Assembly (NCBI GenBank): GCA_964610205.1
Contig: CAZSVI010000057.1
Coordinates: 1-23,206 of the forward strand
Length of the DNA: 23,206 nt
Origin: CAZSVI01 sp964610205
Lineage (GTDB): Bacteria > Bacillota > Clostridia > DSM-8532
Reading direction: 5' to 3'
The notes under the pieces were generated by a model, which was given only the letters and a program-made list of their open reading frames with translations, had not been told where the DNA came from and made no database searches. Below are positions 15,150 through 21,793 of the stretch, piece by piece. Made by a program: the position numbers and the translations under genes. Within the stretch, counting starts at the first letter, position 1. Each line of letters starts with the position of its first letter.

Positions 15150-15165
15150 TTTAAAGTAAAAAAAA

Positions 15166-15768
15166 TCAACTCTTTGTTTCAAACCTGATATCCAAATGGT
15201 TGTAATAAAAATCATTCAACAAATATATCATCTTTTCAAGGCTTTCGCTGTTATCCATTTCGGAAACCACCATGAACAAGCCGTCTAAAAATGTTCGTGC
15301 CACAATTTTGGATAAAAATACAGCTTCTCCATATTGCAGGTTGTTTTTTTTGAACAAACCTTCGTATATCATGTTTTCAATCACCGAAATCAGGTCCTCG
15401 CGGGTTTTTTCGAACCGGGTTCCCTTCGTTCGGGTAAACAATATCAACAGCTCCAGCCTGAATTCCCTGGAAATATCTATAATTGAGCGATTGATAATAC
15501 TTCTGAAGTCATTAAAGGATTTATTCCTCCCCTGTTCAAGCAGTTTTTCTGAAAATTTGATAAAGTCCATAATTCTGATGTATACGGGCTGAACGATTCC
15601 CTCCAGGATACTTTCCTTATTATCAAAATACCGGTATACATTTCCTACAGTGATACCCGCTTTTTTCGTAATATCACGAATGGAAGCGTTATTATACCCC
15701 TTCAGGTAAAAAAGTTCTTTAGCCGAAGAGAGTATATTCTTGCGGATTTCATCCTTCAGCACCTGCAT
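15166..15768 (-). CDS. TetR-family repressor, probable regulator of the RND pump
   Basis: The 200-residue protein has the TetR DNA-binding domain at the N-terminus: helix-turn-helix at about 27-48 (NNASIRDITKKAGITVGNVYRYF) followed by DNKESILEGIV, the usual helix 4 start. The C-terminal ligand-binding part is not conserved enough to name a ligand. It lies 51 nt upstream of the adaptor gene on the same strand, and matching palindromes stand before both genes, so it very likely represses itself and the pump until an inducer binds. The start ATG at 15768 follows AGAGG, which is the centre of operator O2, so binding there should block its own expression. The repressor role is inferred from family and context. 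Confidence 0.92.
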   Translation of the reverse strand: MQVLKDEIRKNILSSAKELFYLKGYNNASIRDITKKAGITVGNVYRYFDNKESILEGIVQPVYIRIMDFIKFSEKLLEQGRNKSFNDFRSIINRSIIDISREFRLELLILFTRTKGTRFEKTREDLISVIENMIYEGLFKKNNLQYGEAVFLSKIVARTFLDGLFMVVSEMDNSESLEKMIYLLNDFYYNHLDIRFETKS

Positions 15769-15771
15769 AAT

Positions 15772-15789
15772 AATAAACCTCTGTTTATT
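15772..15789. promoter_or_regulatory. TetR operator O2, before tetR itself
   Basis: AATAAAC, spacer CTCT, GTTTATT, with the same arms as O1. It begins 4 bp before the tetR start codon and contains its ribosome site. Upstream on the minus strand, TTGTTT and GATAAT 16 nt apart could be the promoter. Confidence 0.75.
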
Positions 15790-15849
15790 TTTGATTCTAT
15801 ATTATCATATTTTAGAATTTAAAACAATAGAACCTGAAAATTTCCGATT

Positions 15850-15870
15850 AAAGTGATTATATCTCACTTT
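15850..15870. terminator. Weak hairpin between yetF-like gene and tetR
   Basis: AAAGTGA (15850-15856), loop TTATATC, TCACTTT (15864-15870). It is AT-rich and only loosely terminator-like; it could end the DUF421 transcript from the right. Confidence 0.3.
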
Positions 15871-15919
15871 TAAAGTAAGCATTTGTCCAAAAACTTTTTT
15901 CATTTTATATAGCTTACGG

Positions 15920-16627
15920 TTATGTTTGAATTGTATAGGTTGTGTGATTATCTTTCATGTCAATATATAAAACCCCTTGTGTATCCAACTGCGCGAGGAA
16001 TATATCATCGGGCTTCGTTATTTTGTTTTTCCTCAATTGATGCTCCAGCCATGCTTTTGTAAGGTTTACGGCACGCAAGGCGTCCATGTCCAGTATTCCG
16101 TCTACGATAATATTGGTGGGCAGTCCGGTGTATTGGGTTGGTATATTTAAATCCCCGGGAGTTACGGGCTGTTTTTGTGACTTCAGCTGGACGCTTAGTT
16201 TGCCGTTTGGTTCCAGAACCGCAAATTCAACAATATCGGTCTGAAACACATTTTCCACACGAAGCATGGACATTAATCCTTCCATAGACAGCTTATTTTT
16301 TTTAAGGATGTCAACCTGAACCTTTCCATTCTGAATAACCACTTCAGGTATACCTTCAATTATCTTTCTGAGTTTGGGGCTTTTCAAACCGATAACGGCC
16401 AGCAATAAGGCAAGGAATGTCCATACGGCCATACCGGCAGCGGTTGACCAGGCATTCTCGTTTACCTGAACCGAAAGGGTGGACGCGATAGAGCCGATTG
16501 TGATACCTACAATATAGTCAAAATATGTCAGTTGAGTTATCTGCTGCTTGCCGACCACTTTTACCAGAACCAAGAGCAGGAAGAAGCCAATAAAGGAACG
16601 TATCATAACAGCGGCAATAATGGGCAT
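15920..16627 (-). CDS. YetF-like membrane protein (DUF421)
   Basis: The 235-residue protein has three membrane helices in the first 85 residues (IRSFIGFFLLLVLVKVVG, FDYIVGITIGSIASTLSV, AAGMAVWTFLALLLAVIGL) and then a soluble alpha/beta domain. The KxxGKQQITQLTxFDYIVGITIGSIAS stretch is typical of the family. YetF-like proteins are widespread in spore formers and their function is not settled. GGAGGG stands 5 nt before the ATG. It lies upstream of tetR, separated by 151 nt, and has no obvious functional link to the pump. The start is well supported. Confidence 0.92.
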   Translation of the reverse strand: MPIIAAVMIRSFIGFFLLLVLVKVVGKQQITQLTYFDYIVGITIGSIASTLSVQVNENAWSTAAGMAVWTFLALLLAVIGLKSPKLRKIIEGIPEVVIQNGKVQVDILKKNKLSMEGLMSMLRVENVFQTDIVEFAVLEPNGKLSVQLKSQKQPVTPGDLNIPTQYTGLPTNIIVDGILDMDALRAVNLTKAWLEHQLRKNKITKPDDIFLAQLDTQGVLYIDMKDNHTTYTIQT

Positions 16628-16819
16628 GGTTTCCCTCCAAAATTCAATGAGCGCTTTCGCAAATTGCGTGCCGAAATGCTGACGCTAAAGCGACTGGTTT
16701 GTGCGTTTTATGTACAACGCGACACAGGCGTTTTAATAAAGCAAACACGCTATAGCTTTAGTTTTCCCAAACCCGCTGTTAGTATTCACCATTTAAATTT
16801 TTATCGATTGTTATATGGT

Positions 16820-17956
16820 TCATTTTGAGAGCTTTATTATCCTCATGGCAGTATCCATCGTTTTCGCAAGATCGGTCTCACACCTGGATGCGGCGATTTT
16901 AAAAGGNNNNNNNNNNACACGGTTAATGCTCATTATAGCGGTAACTCCGGTATCGTATACTCCGTCGGTATCATCCCCAATATCACCGACAACGGCAATT
17001 ACGGGTATGTTTTGATTTTTAGCCCTGCGGGCGACTCCGACTACAACTTTTCCTCTGAGGCTCTGTCCGTCAATTTTCCCCTCACCCGTAAAGACTAAAT
17101 CGGTCCCCTTTAGAAGGCTGTCAAATCCGACCGTATCCAGGACCGTTTCAATTCCTGACTGGAGAGTTCCGTTCAGAAAAGCCAGTATTCCCGCGCCCAA
17201 ACCTCCTGCCGCGCCGGCTCCCGGCTGTAATGCAACCTCTAAATTCAACTGTGTTCTGAGCAGATTGGCAAAATATTCAAGATTCTTGTCCAGAAGTTCC
17301 ACACTTTCCTTGTCTGCTCCTTTTTGAGGACCAAAAATATAGGCTGCTCCGTTCTCTCCGAATAACGGATTATCCACATCACACATACCGGTTATTTCAC
17401 ACAACGCAAGTTCCTTAACCAGTCCGGATATGTCTATCCGGGATATTACCCCCATTGTTCCGCCAACAGGTATAAATTCCCGGCCTTTTTCATCATAAAA
17501 CTTAACACCCAGGGCGGAAGCCATTCCAACTCCGCCGTCAGTCGTACTGCTCCCCCCGAGGCCTATTATTATTTTCCTGCAGCCTTTTTCAACTATGGCA
17601 TTTTTAATCAACTGCCCAACACCGTAAGTTGTTGTGAGCTTCGGATCCTTCCTGCCTTCAACCAACGGAAGACCGGCAGCTGCAGCCATTTCAATAACGG
17701 CGGTATGATCAGGAAGGATTCCATAATAAGAATGTATTTTATTAAAAAGCGGATCTGATACTTCTACCTGTACCTTCTTTCCTCCCAGAGCCTCGAGGAA
17801 ACAGTCCACTGTTCCCTCACCGCCGTCGGCCACCGGTATTTTTACAATTTTCGTATCCGGATAGTGCTTTTGTATTTCACCTTCCATAATGTTGCAAATT
17901 TTTATGGAACTCATTGTTCCCTTGAAGGAATCCGGTGCAAGTATTATTCTTTTCAT
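16820..17956 (-). CDS. Glycerate kinase (GlxK/GarK family), interrupted by an assembly gap
   Basis: The enzyme phosphorylates D-glycerate with ATP, giving 2-phosphoglycerate in most members of this family, and feeds glycolysis. The 378-residue product shows MKRIILAPDSFKGTMSS, PVADGGEGTVD, IGLGGSSTTDGGVGMASALG and FTGEGKIDGQSLRGKVVVGVA, all diagnostic. A run of ten Ns at 16907-16916 falls inside the C-terminal part (after MSINR); the frame on both sides agrees and the length fits the family, so the gene is probably intact and the gap nearly correct in size. I start at 17956; an ATG six bases earlier lies too near the GGCGG ribosome site. A good promoter lies at 18069-18097. Confidence 0.93.
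   Translation of the reverse strand: MKRIILAPDSFKGTMSSIKICNIMEGEIQKHYPDTKIVKIPVADGGEGTVDCFLEALGGKKVQVEVSDPLFNKIHSYYGILPDHTAVIEMAAAAGLPLVEGRKDPKLTTTYGVGQLIKNAIVEKGCRKIIIGLGGSSTTDGGVGMASALGVKFYDEKGREFIPVGGTMGVISRIDISGLVKELALCEITGMCDVDNPLFGENGAAYIFGPQKGADKESVELLDKNLEYFANLLRTQLNLEVALQPGAGAAGGLGAGILAFLNGTLQSGIETVLDTVGFDSLLKGTDLVFTGEGKIDGQSLRGKVVVGVARRAKNQNIPVIAVVGDIGDDTDGVYDTGVTAIMSINRXXXXPFKIAASRCETDLAKTMDTAMRIIKLSK
16907..16916. other. Assembly gap (10 N)
   Basis: Ten undetermined bases lie inside the glycerate kinase gene. Reading frame is kept across it. Confidence 0.99.
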
Positions 17957-18068
17957 AAACATTTCCGCCTTTATTTATAGAAATGGAGAAGCTGGATTTA
18001 TTTTCTTCATATACCTTTTGAGCTATTCAACCAACGCAACGAGCGCATTATCAGTTATAGTCGTAAAC

Positions 18069-18097
18069 ATTGTATCATCCCCGAAGAAATTATTCAA
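18069..18097 (-). promoter_or_regulatory. Promoter of the glycerate kinase gene
   Basis: On the minus strand, -35 TTGAAT (18097-18092), a 17-nt spacer ending in TGA (an extended -10), and -10 TACAAT (18074-18069). The leader would be about 105 nt. The rest of 17957-18296 between the two divergent genes shows nothing else except the symporter promoter and leader. Confidence 0.7.
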
Positions 18098-18196
18098 TTC
18101 ACTGGCGCAGGAAAACTTCTGCTGCTTAATTACAGCTAATGTAGGACTTTATTCATAACCGAAACCGGTATAAATTTGGTAAAATTCTATAAATAC

Positions 18197-18226
18197 TTGA
18201 CACTTTATGCATATATTTTATATAAT
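18197..18226 (+). promoter_or_regulatory. Promoter of the NSS transporter operon
   Basis: Consensus -35 TTGACA (18197-18202) and -10 TATAAT (18221-18226), 18 nt apart. Downstream the leader has a hairpin AATGCTT/AAGCATT (18244-18263), and AGTGTCAA (18264-18271) is the inverted copy of TTGACACT at the -35 element. Confidence 0.85.
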
Positions 18227-18296
18227 ATCACCAAATAATGATAAATGCTTTATGCTAAGCATTAGTGTCAAATGAATATTGGAGGTGTATCAATCA

Positions 18297-19826
18297 ATGT
18301 CCAGAGATCGATGGAGCTCACGCAGTATTTTTGTTCTTGCAGCAATCGGCTCAGCTGTAGGATTGGGCAATGCCTGGAGATTTCCCGGTATTTGTTACAG
18401 CAATGGAGGAGGAGCCTTTCTTATTCCTTATTTTGTTGCAATGCTGACGGCCGGGATTCCCTTACTTATCCTTGAATTATCAATCGGTAAAAAGTTTCAA
18501 GGAGGTTCACCTACTGCTTTTGCCAGCCTGAATAAACGCTTTGAAGTATTAGGATGGTGGGCGTTGGCTACAAGTTTCATAATCATTTGTTATTATGCCG
18601 TAGTTATGTCCTGGGTTCTGGATTACATTATTTATTCTGTCACCCTACCATGGAAAGGTATTGAGGGAGGCGCTGCCGCATTCTTTACCGGCAAAAGCAT
18701 ACTGGGTATATCCGACAGCCCTGGTATTCTCGGAGGTTTCAGTATTCCCGCGTTACTTGGTCTGATTGTTGCCTGGATAGCTATCTGGTGGTGTATCCGG
18801 AATGGTGTTAAATCTGTAGGTAAAGTAGTTAAGTATACTGTTTCTCTGCCAATCATTCTATTGATTATTCTGGCTGTCCGCGGCATTACGCTGCCGGGTG
18901 GTATTGATGGGATTGCCTATTATCTTACACCTAACTGGGCGGCTTTGGGGGATATAAAAGTATGGGCGGCAGCTTACGGACAGGTATTCTTCAGTCTGAG
19001 TATACTGTTTGGGATTATGGTTGCATATGCCAGTTATCTGCCAAAGAACACCGATATTCCTTCCAACGCGATGGTTATCGCTTTCTCTGATGCTGCTATC
19101 AGCTTTGTAGCAGGATTTGCGGTATTCGGAACATTGGGCTATATGCAGATGGTCTCAGGAACACCGATTGCGGATATGAGGCACACAGGTGTTATGCTTG
19201 CGTTCGCTACATATCCTGAGGCAATTGTGAATCTGCCTGGGCCTGGTATTATACATATACTTTTTGCCCTTATCTTTTTCCTTATGCTGTTTACTTTGGG
19301 TATAGACTCTGCTTTTTCCATTGTTGAAGGCATTGTCACGGGTCTTGTGGACAAATTTAAATGGAATAAGAGAAAAACAACAGCCTGGTTCTGTGTAATC
19401 GGCTTTGCCGGGGGTTTGATATTCGTTACAAAAGCTGGTTTGTACTGGCTTGATATAATGGACCACTGGGTTAATGATTTTAATCTTATTGCAATCGGTG
19501 TATTTGAGTGTATAATGGTTGGCTGGATTTTTGGAGCCAAAAAGCTTCGTGATTATTTCAATAAAGGTACTGCGACAATAATCGGCAAATGGTGGGATAT
19601 TATGATCCGATATATTACCCCACTGGTATTATTATTTACCTCTGTCCGCTATCTTATTGAAAATATCGCAAATCCATATGGCGGATATGATCAGAAATAT
19701 CTGCTTATCGGCGGCTGGGGAATAGTTTTATTAACACTGATATTGGGCATTGTCTTTACATTGTTTAAAGGAGCACCTGAACAGATTGCAGAGGAAAGTG
19801 AAACTCCGCAGGTTGAAGCTGAATAA
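18297..19826 (+). CDS. Sodium-coupled amino-acid transporter, NSS family (MetP-like)
   Basis: This is a sodium:neurotransmitter-symporter family permease of 509 residues with about 12 membrane helices, which imports an amino acid with sodium. The family signature in TM1, AAIGSAVGLGNAWRFP at residues 15-30, includes N25 and R28 (equivalent to sodium-site and gate residues of LeuT); SNGGGAFLIPY follows, and LGIDSAFSIVEG fits TM8. I start at the ATG at 18297 because GGAGGTG ends 9 nt before it. A TTG at 18279 is upstream in frame but overlaps that site. The 40-residue gene 14 nt downstream resembles MetS, so methionine/alanine import like MetPS of Corynebacterium is the best guess. The substrate is not fixed by the sequence. 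Confidence 0.93.
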   Translation: MSRDRWSSRSIFVLAAIGSAVGLGNAWRFPGICYSNGGGAFLIPYFVAMLTAGIPLLILELSIGKKFQGGSPTAFASLNKRFEVLGWWALATSFIIICYYAVVMSWVLDYIIYSVTLPWKGIEGGAAAFFTGKSILGISDSPGILGGFSIPALLGLIVAWIAIWWCIRNGVKSVGKVVKYTVSLPIILLIILAVRGITLPGGIDGIAYYLTPNWAALGDIKVWAAAYGQVFFSLSILFGIMVAYASYLPKNTDIPSNAMVIAFSDAAISFVAGFAVFGTLGYMQMVSGTPIADMRHTGVMLAFATYPEAIVNLPGPGIIHILFALIFFLMLFTLGIDSAFSIVEGIVTGLVDKFKWNKRKTTAWFCVIGFAGGLIFVTKAGLYWLDIMDHWVNDFNLIAIGVFECIMVGWIFGAKKLRDYFNKGTATIIGKWWDIMIRYITPLVLLFTSVRYLIENIANPYGGYDQKYLLIGGWGIVLLTLILGIVFTLFKGAPEQIAEESETPQVEAE

Positions 19827-19840
19827 TTGGAGGTGATTTT

Positions 19841-19963
19841 ATGCCATTTGCTGCTTGGATTATGACGGTATTTGCTTTTGTTTTTCTGGGTGGGGGACTC
19901 ATCTGGAGTATAGAAAGAGCAAAAAAAGGTGATGAAATAAACGAGGAAGTAACTGAGGAATAA
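19841..19963 (+). CDS. Small subunit of the NSS transporter (MetS-like), 40 residues
   Basis: The 40-residue protein MPFAAWIMTVFAFVFLGGGL... has one membrane helix (residues 3-22), then WSIERAKKG and an acidic end DEINEEVTEE. This pattern matches the putative methionine/alanine importer small subunit; in MetPS of Corynebacterium the small partner is needed for transport. GGAGGTG lies 6 nt before the ATG, 14 nt after the transporter stop, and a strong terminator follows 7 nt later, so the two genes form one transcript. The assignment rests on helix, length and position. Confidence 0.85.
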   Translation: MPFAAWIMTVFAFVFLGGGLIWSIERAKKGDEINEEVTEE

Positions 19964-19970
19964 ATATTTT

Positions 19971-20000
19971 GCCCGGCGGACATATCGCCGGGCTTTTCTT
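19971..20000 (+). terminator. Strong terminator of the NSS transporter operon
   Basis: GCCCGGCG (19971-19978), 7-nt loop GACATAT, CGCCGGGC (19986-19993), then TTTTCTT. It starts 7 nt after the stop codon of the small subunit. Confidence 0.95.
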
Positions 20001-20022
20001 CCCTGTTTAATAAGCGCTTTTA

Positions 20023-20298
20023 TTAAATAACTTTTTTCATTCCTGTCAAAATTTTCTTTATGCTATGCTCGGAAAGGCTATATTGAACCGATAAATCCGT
20101 TATACCTTCCCCGCTTTTGTATTTCTTAACAATTTCAAGGTTTCTCTTCATATAATGCTTTCGTGTACCATTCGTTTCACCCCATTTAGCTCTGGCTGAT
20201 TCTTTTCGCGGTATATACACCACCTCTCCCTGAATGTAAACCTGAATTTGCTTGAGAAGCCAATCGGGAAGTCTGTCTTTTGCGTTATTATATTTCAC
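20023..20298 (-). CDS. CD3324-family protein, possible DNA-binding
   Basis: The 91-residue protein reads MKYNNAKDRLPDWLLKQIQVYIQGEVVYIPRKE...WGETNGTRKHYMKRNLEIVKKYKSGEGITDLSVQYSLSEHSIKKILTG. It matches the short clostridial CD3324 family, whose C-terminal part (about residues 55-87) looks like a helix-turn-helix, so a DNA-binding regulator is plausible but not shown. The start is GTG at 20298, with AAAGGAG 9 nt upstream. It is solitary; the terminator-bounded RNA unit at 20461-20738 lies upstream on the same strand, and nothing but the MetS terminator lies downstream. Confidence 0.82.
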   Translation of the reverse strand: MKYNNAKDRLPDWLLKQIQVYIQGEVVYIPRKESARAKWGETNGTRKHYMKRNLEIVKKYKSGEGITDLSVQYSLSEHSIKKILTGMKKVI

Positions 20299-20460
20299 TT
20301 TGCCACACTCCTTTGAACCCTAACCCTTCTGTCATGTTTATAGCAACGGAAGTAACTGAGAAAGCAGTTGCAACACACCGTAACAAGGTTATATACCGGC
20401 GGAAACGATGATTTGCTGAGGTCTTTATTTAAGCCTCGTAGAAAATATCTGCGGACATTA

Positions 20461-20493
20461 AAAAGGCACGATAACCGTTTACCGTGCCTTTTT
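20461..20493. terminator. Bidirectional terminator ending the candidate RNA
   Basis: AAAAGGCACG (20461-20470) and CGTGCCTTTT (20483-20492) form a 10-bp stem with a 12-nt loop; T runs follow on both strands (plus TTTTTG, minus TTTTTA). On the minus strand it ends the transcript from 20738. Confidence 0.85.
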
Positions 20494-20663
20494 GTATTCC
20501 ATAATCCGTATTCCGGCCTCAAATCAAATAATACAGGATATATAAATGATTCGGGAAATACCTTAAGGAACCTGAAACAAACACAGGCTCCCTAACCTTT
20601 ATCAGACTCAGGGTTATTCATTCTGTTTGCGGAAGGCTTAAACCGCCTTCCACCACTATTCAG

Positions 20664-20705
20664 TTATTTGCAGGTCACCTCAATATTCATATTAGCTCTT
20701 TCCAC
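20664..20705 (-). CDS. Possible 13-residue micro-ORF in the candidate RNA
   Basis: GTG at 20705, preceded by AAAGGGGTG with a 5-nt gap, opens the frame MERANMNIEVTCK, closed by TAA at 20664-20666. It is too short to judge by composition. The ribosome site is the only support, and the codons lie before the first hairpin of the RNA. Confidence 0.25.
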   Translation of the reverse strand: MERANMNIEVTCK

Positions 20706-20744
20706 AAAAACACCCCTTTCCTGATTATTTTTATTTCTGTTTCC

Positions 20745-20773
20745 ATTATATTGTAGCCGTATATAACAGTCAA
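20745..20773 (-). promoter_or_regulatory. Promoter of the candidate small RNA
   Basis: -35 TTGACT (20773-20768), 17-nt spacer, -10 TATAAT (20750-20745), close to the sigma-A consensus. It lies in the 547-bp gap (20299-20845) downstream of the ZIP transporter. Confidence 0.8.
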
Positions 20774-20845
20774 TAGAAAAAACTTTTATAATAAATCCTT
20801 TCTTCGGTTTGAATAATTAAGGAATATTCTGAGCGATTGATAAAT

Positions 20846-21658
20846 TTACAGGAAGAGAAGCAGGCTTACCGCCATTACCATCATGCCTGCTATAAGACCA
20901 TATATCGAAAGGTGCGCTTCTCCATATTCCCTCGCTGTAGGCAGTAATTCATCAAGAGAAATAAAAACCATAATTCCCGCCACGGACGCAAAAAGAATTC
21001 CAAATAAAACATCATTTAAAAACGGCATCAGGATCAGAAAACCTAACAACGCTCCAACCGGTTCGGAAAGCCCTGAAAGGAAAGACAGCAGAAAGGCCTT
21101 TCTTTTATCTCCCGTTGCGTAATACACCGGTATGGATACCGCGATACCTTCAGGAATATTGTGTATTGCTATTGCAGCAGCAATTGCGATTCCCAGTGCG
21201 GGGTCTTTTATGGCGGCGATAAAGGTTGCTATTCCTTCAGGAAAATTGTGAATGGCAATAGCTACCGCCGCTAAGACACCAATTCTCATAAGCTTGGATT
21301 TATCGGCAGGCTGCTCTTTTTTATTTATATCCTCCACCAACTTTACTTCATGCGGATTCTCCTGTGAAGGTATTATCCTGTCAATCAACCCTATGAGCAG
21401 CATCCCGGCAAAAAAAGCTCCAACGGTTATCCATTGTCCCATTTTACTTCCCAGAGCGGATACAAGGGATTCCTGTGCCTTAAAAAAAATATCTACCATT
21501 GATACGTATATCATGACACCGGCAGAAAAACCAAGGGCAACTGATAAAAAACGCGTATTTGTTTTCTTAGCGAAAAAAGCCATTACACTTCCGATTCCTG
21601 TACACAAACCCGCAAAAAGAGTCAACCCAAAAGCAAACATAACGCTATTCCAGTTCAT
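20846..21658 (-). CDS. ZIP-family metal transporter (ZupT-like)
   Basis: The 270-residue membrane protein has about eight helices and the two ZIP metal-binding motifs, IAIHNFPEGIATF (about residues 133-145) and IAIHNIPEGIAVS (about 162-174), plus SLDELLPTAREYGE near the end. It imports zinc and perhaps iron or manganese across the cytoplasmic membrane. The histidine-poor loop between helices 3 and 4 (NPHEVKLVEDINKKEQP) is short. GGAGGG stands 5 nt before the ATG. It is separated from the PEP carboxykinase gene by a long hairpin, and no metal-regulator site was recognised. The family is certain, the metal is not. Confidence 0.94.
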   Translation of the reverse strand: MNWNSVMFAFGLTLFAGLCTGIGSVMAFFAKKTNTRFLSVALGFSAGVMIYVSMVDIFFKAQESLVSALGSKMGQWITVGAFFAGMLLIGLIDRIIPSQENPHEVKLVEDINKKEQPADKSKLMRIGVLAAVAIAIHNFPEGIATFIAAIKDPALGIAIAAAIAIHNIPEGIAVSIPVYYATGDKRKAFLLSFLSGLSEPVGALLGFLILMPFLNDVLFGILFASVAGIMVFISLDELLPTAREYGEAHLSIYGLIAGMMVMAVSLLLFL

Positions 21659-21737
21659 ATACTCCCTCCAAAAACCAGTATATCTGTTTTATTAACACAT
21701 TATCTAGATCCTTAACAATATTATCTTAACACACACG

Positions 21738-21780
21738 AAAGCCGGTTAACAAGCTATACAACCTGTTAACCGGCTTTTTT
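21738..21780. terminator. Long terminator hairpin between PEPCK and ZIP genes
   Basis: AAAGCCGGTTAACA (21738-21751) pairs perfectly with TGTTAACCGGCTTT (21764-21777), 14 bp with a 12-nt loop. It lies 14 nt past the PEP carboxykinase stop and should end that transcript. The longer T run (TTTTTT) is on the plus strand; on the minus strand only TTT follows. Confidence 0.85.
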
Positions 21781-21793
21781 CAGTCTGATATTT

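Larger units (their letters stand above)
20461..20738 (-). ncRNA. Candidate small RNA, about 278 nt, family unknown
   Basis: A consensus promoter (20745-20773) and a clear terminator (20461-20493) frame a transcript with no ORF of more than 75 codons that looks real. It contains at least four hairpins on the minus strand: GGAAGGC/GCCTTCC at 20651-20631, TAACC/GGTTA at 20616-20593, GGAGCCTG/CAGGTTCC at 20591-20567 (8 bp with one G-U), and the terminator. I could not match it to 6S, tmRNA, SRP RNA or a known riboswitch. A short mRNA is the alternative, since a 13-codon ORF stands near the 5' end. The next gene downstream is the CD3324-family gene, so it could also be an attenuated leader. Confidence 0.45.

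Noticed and set aside
16532..16828. 98-codon plus-strand ORF antisense to the YetF-like gene
   Set aside because: Its first third is antisense to a firm gene and no ribosome site precedes an internal start; the odd composition is recorded as a finding instead.
20295..20522. 75-codon minus-strand ORF upstream of the CD3324-family gene
   Set aside because: It runs through the strong terminator at 20461-20493 and has no ribosome site.
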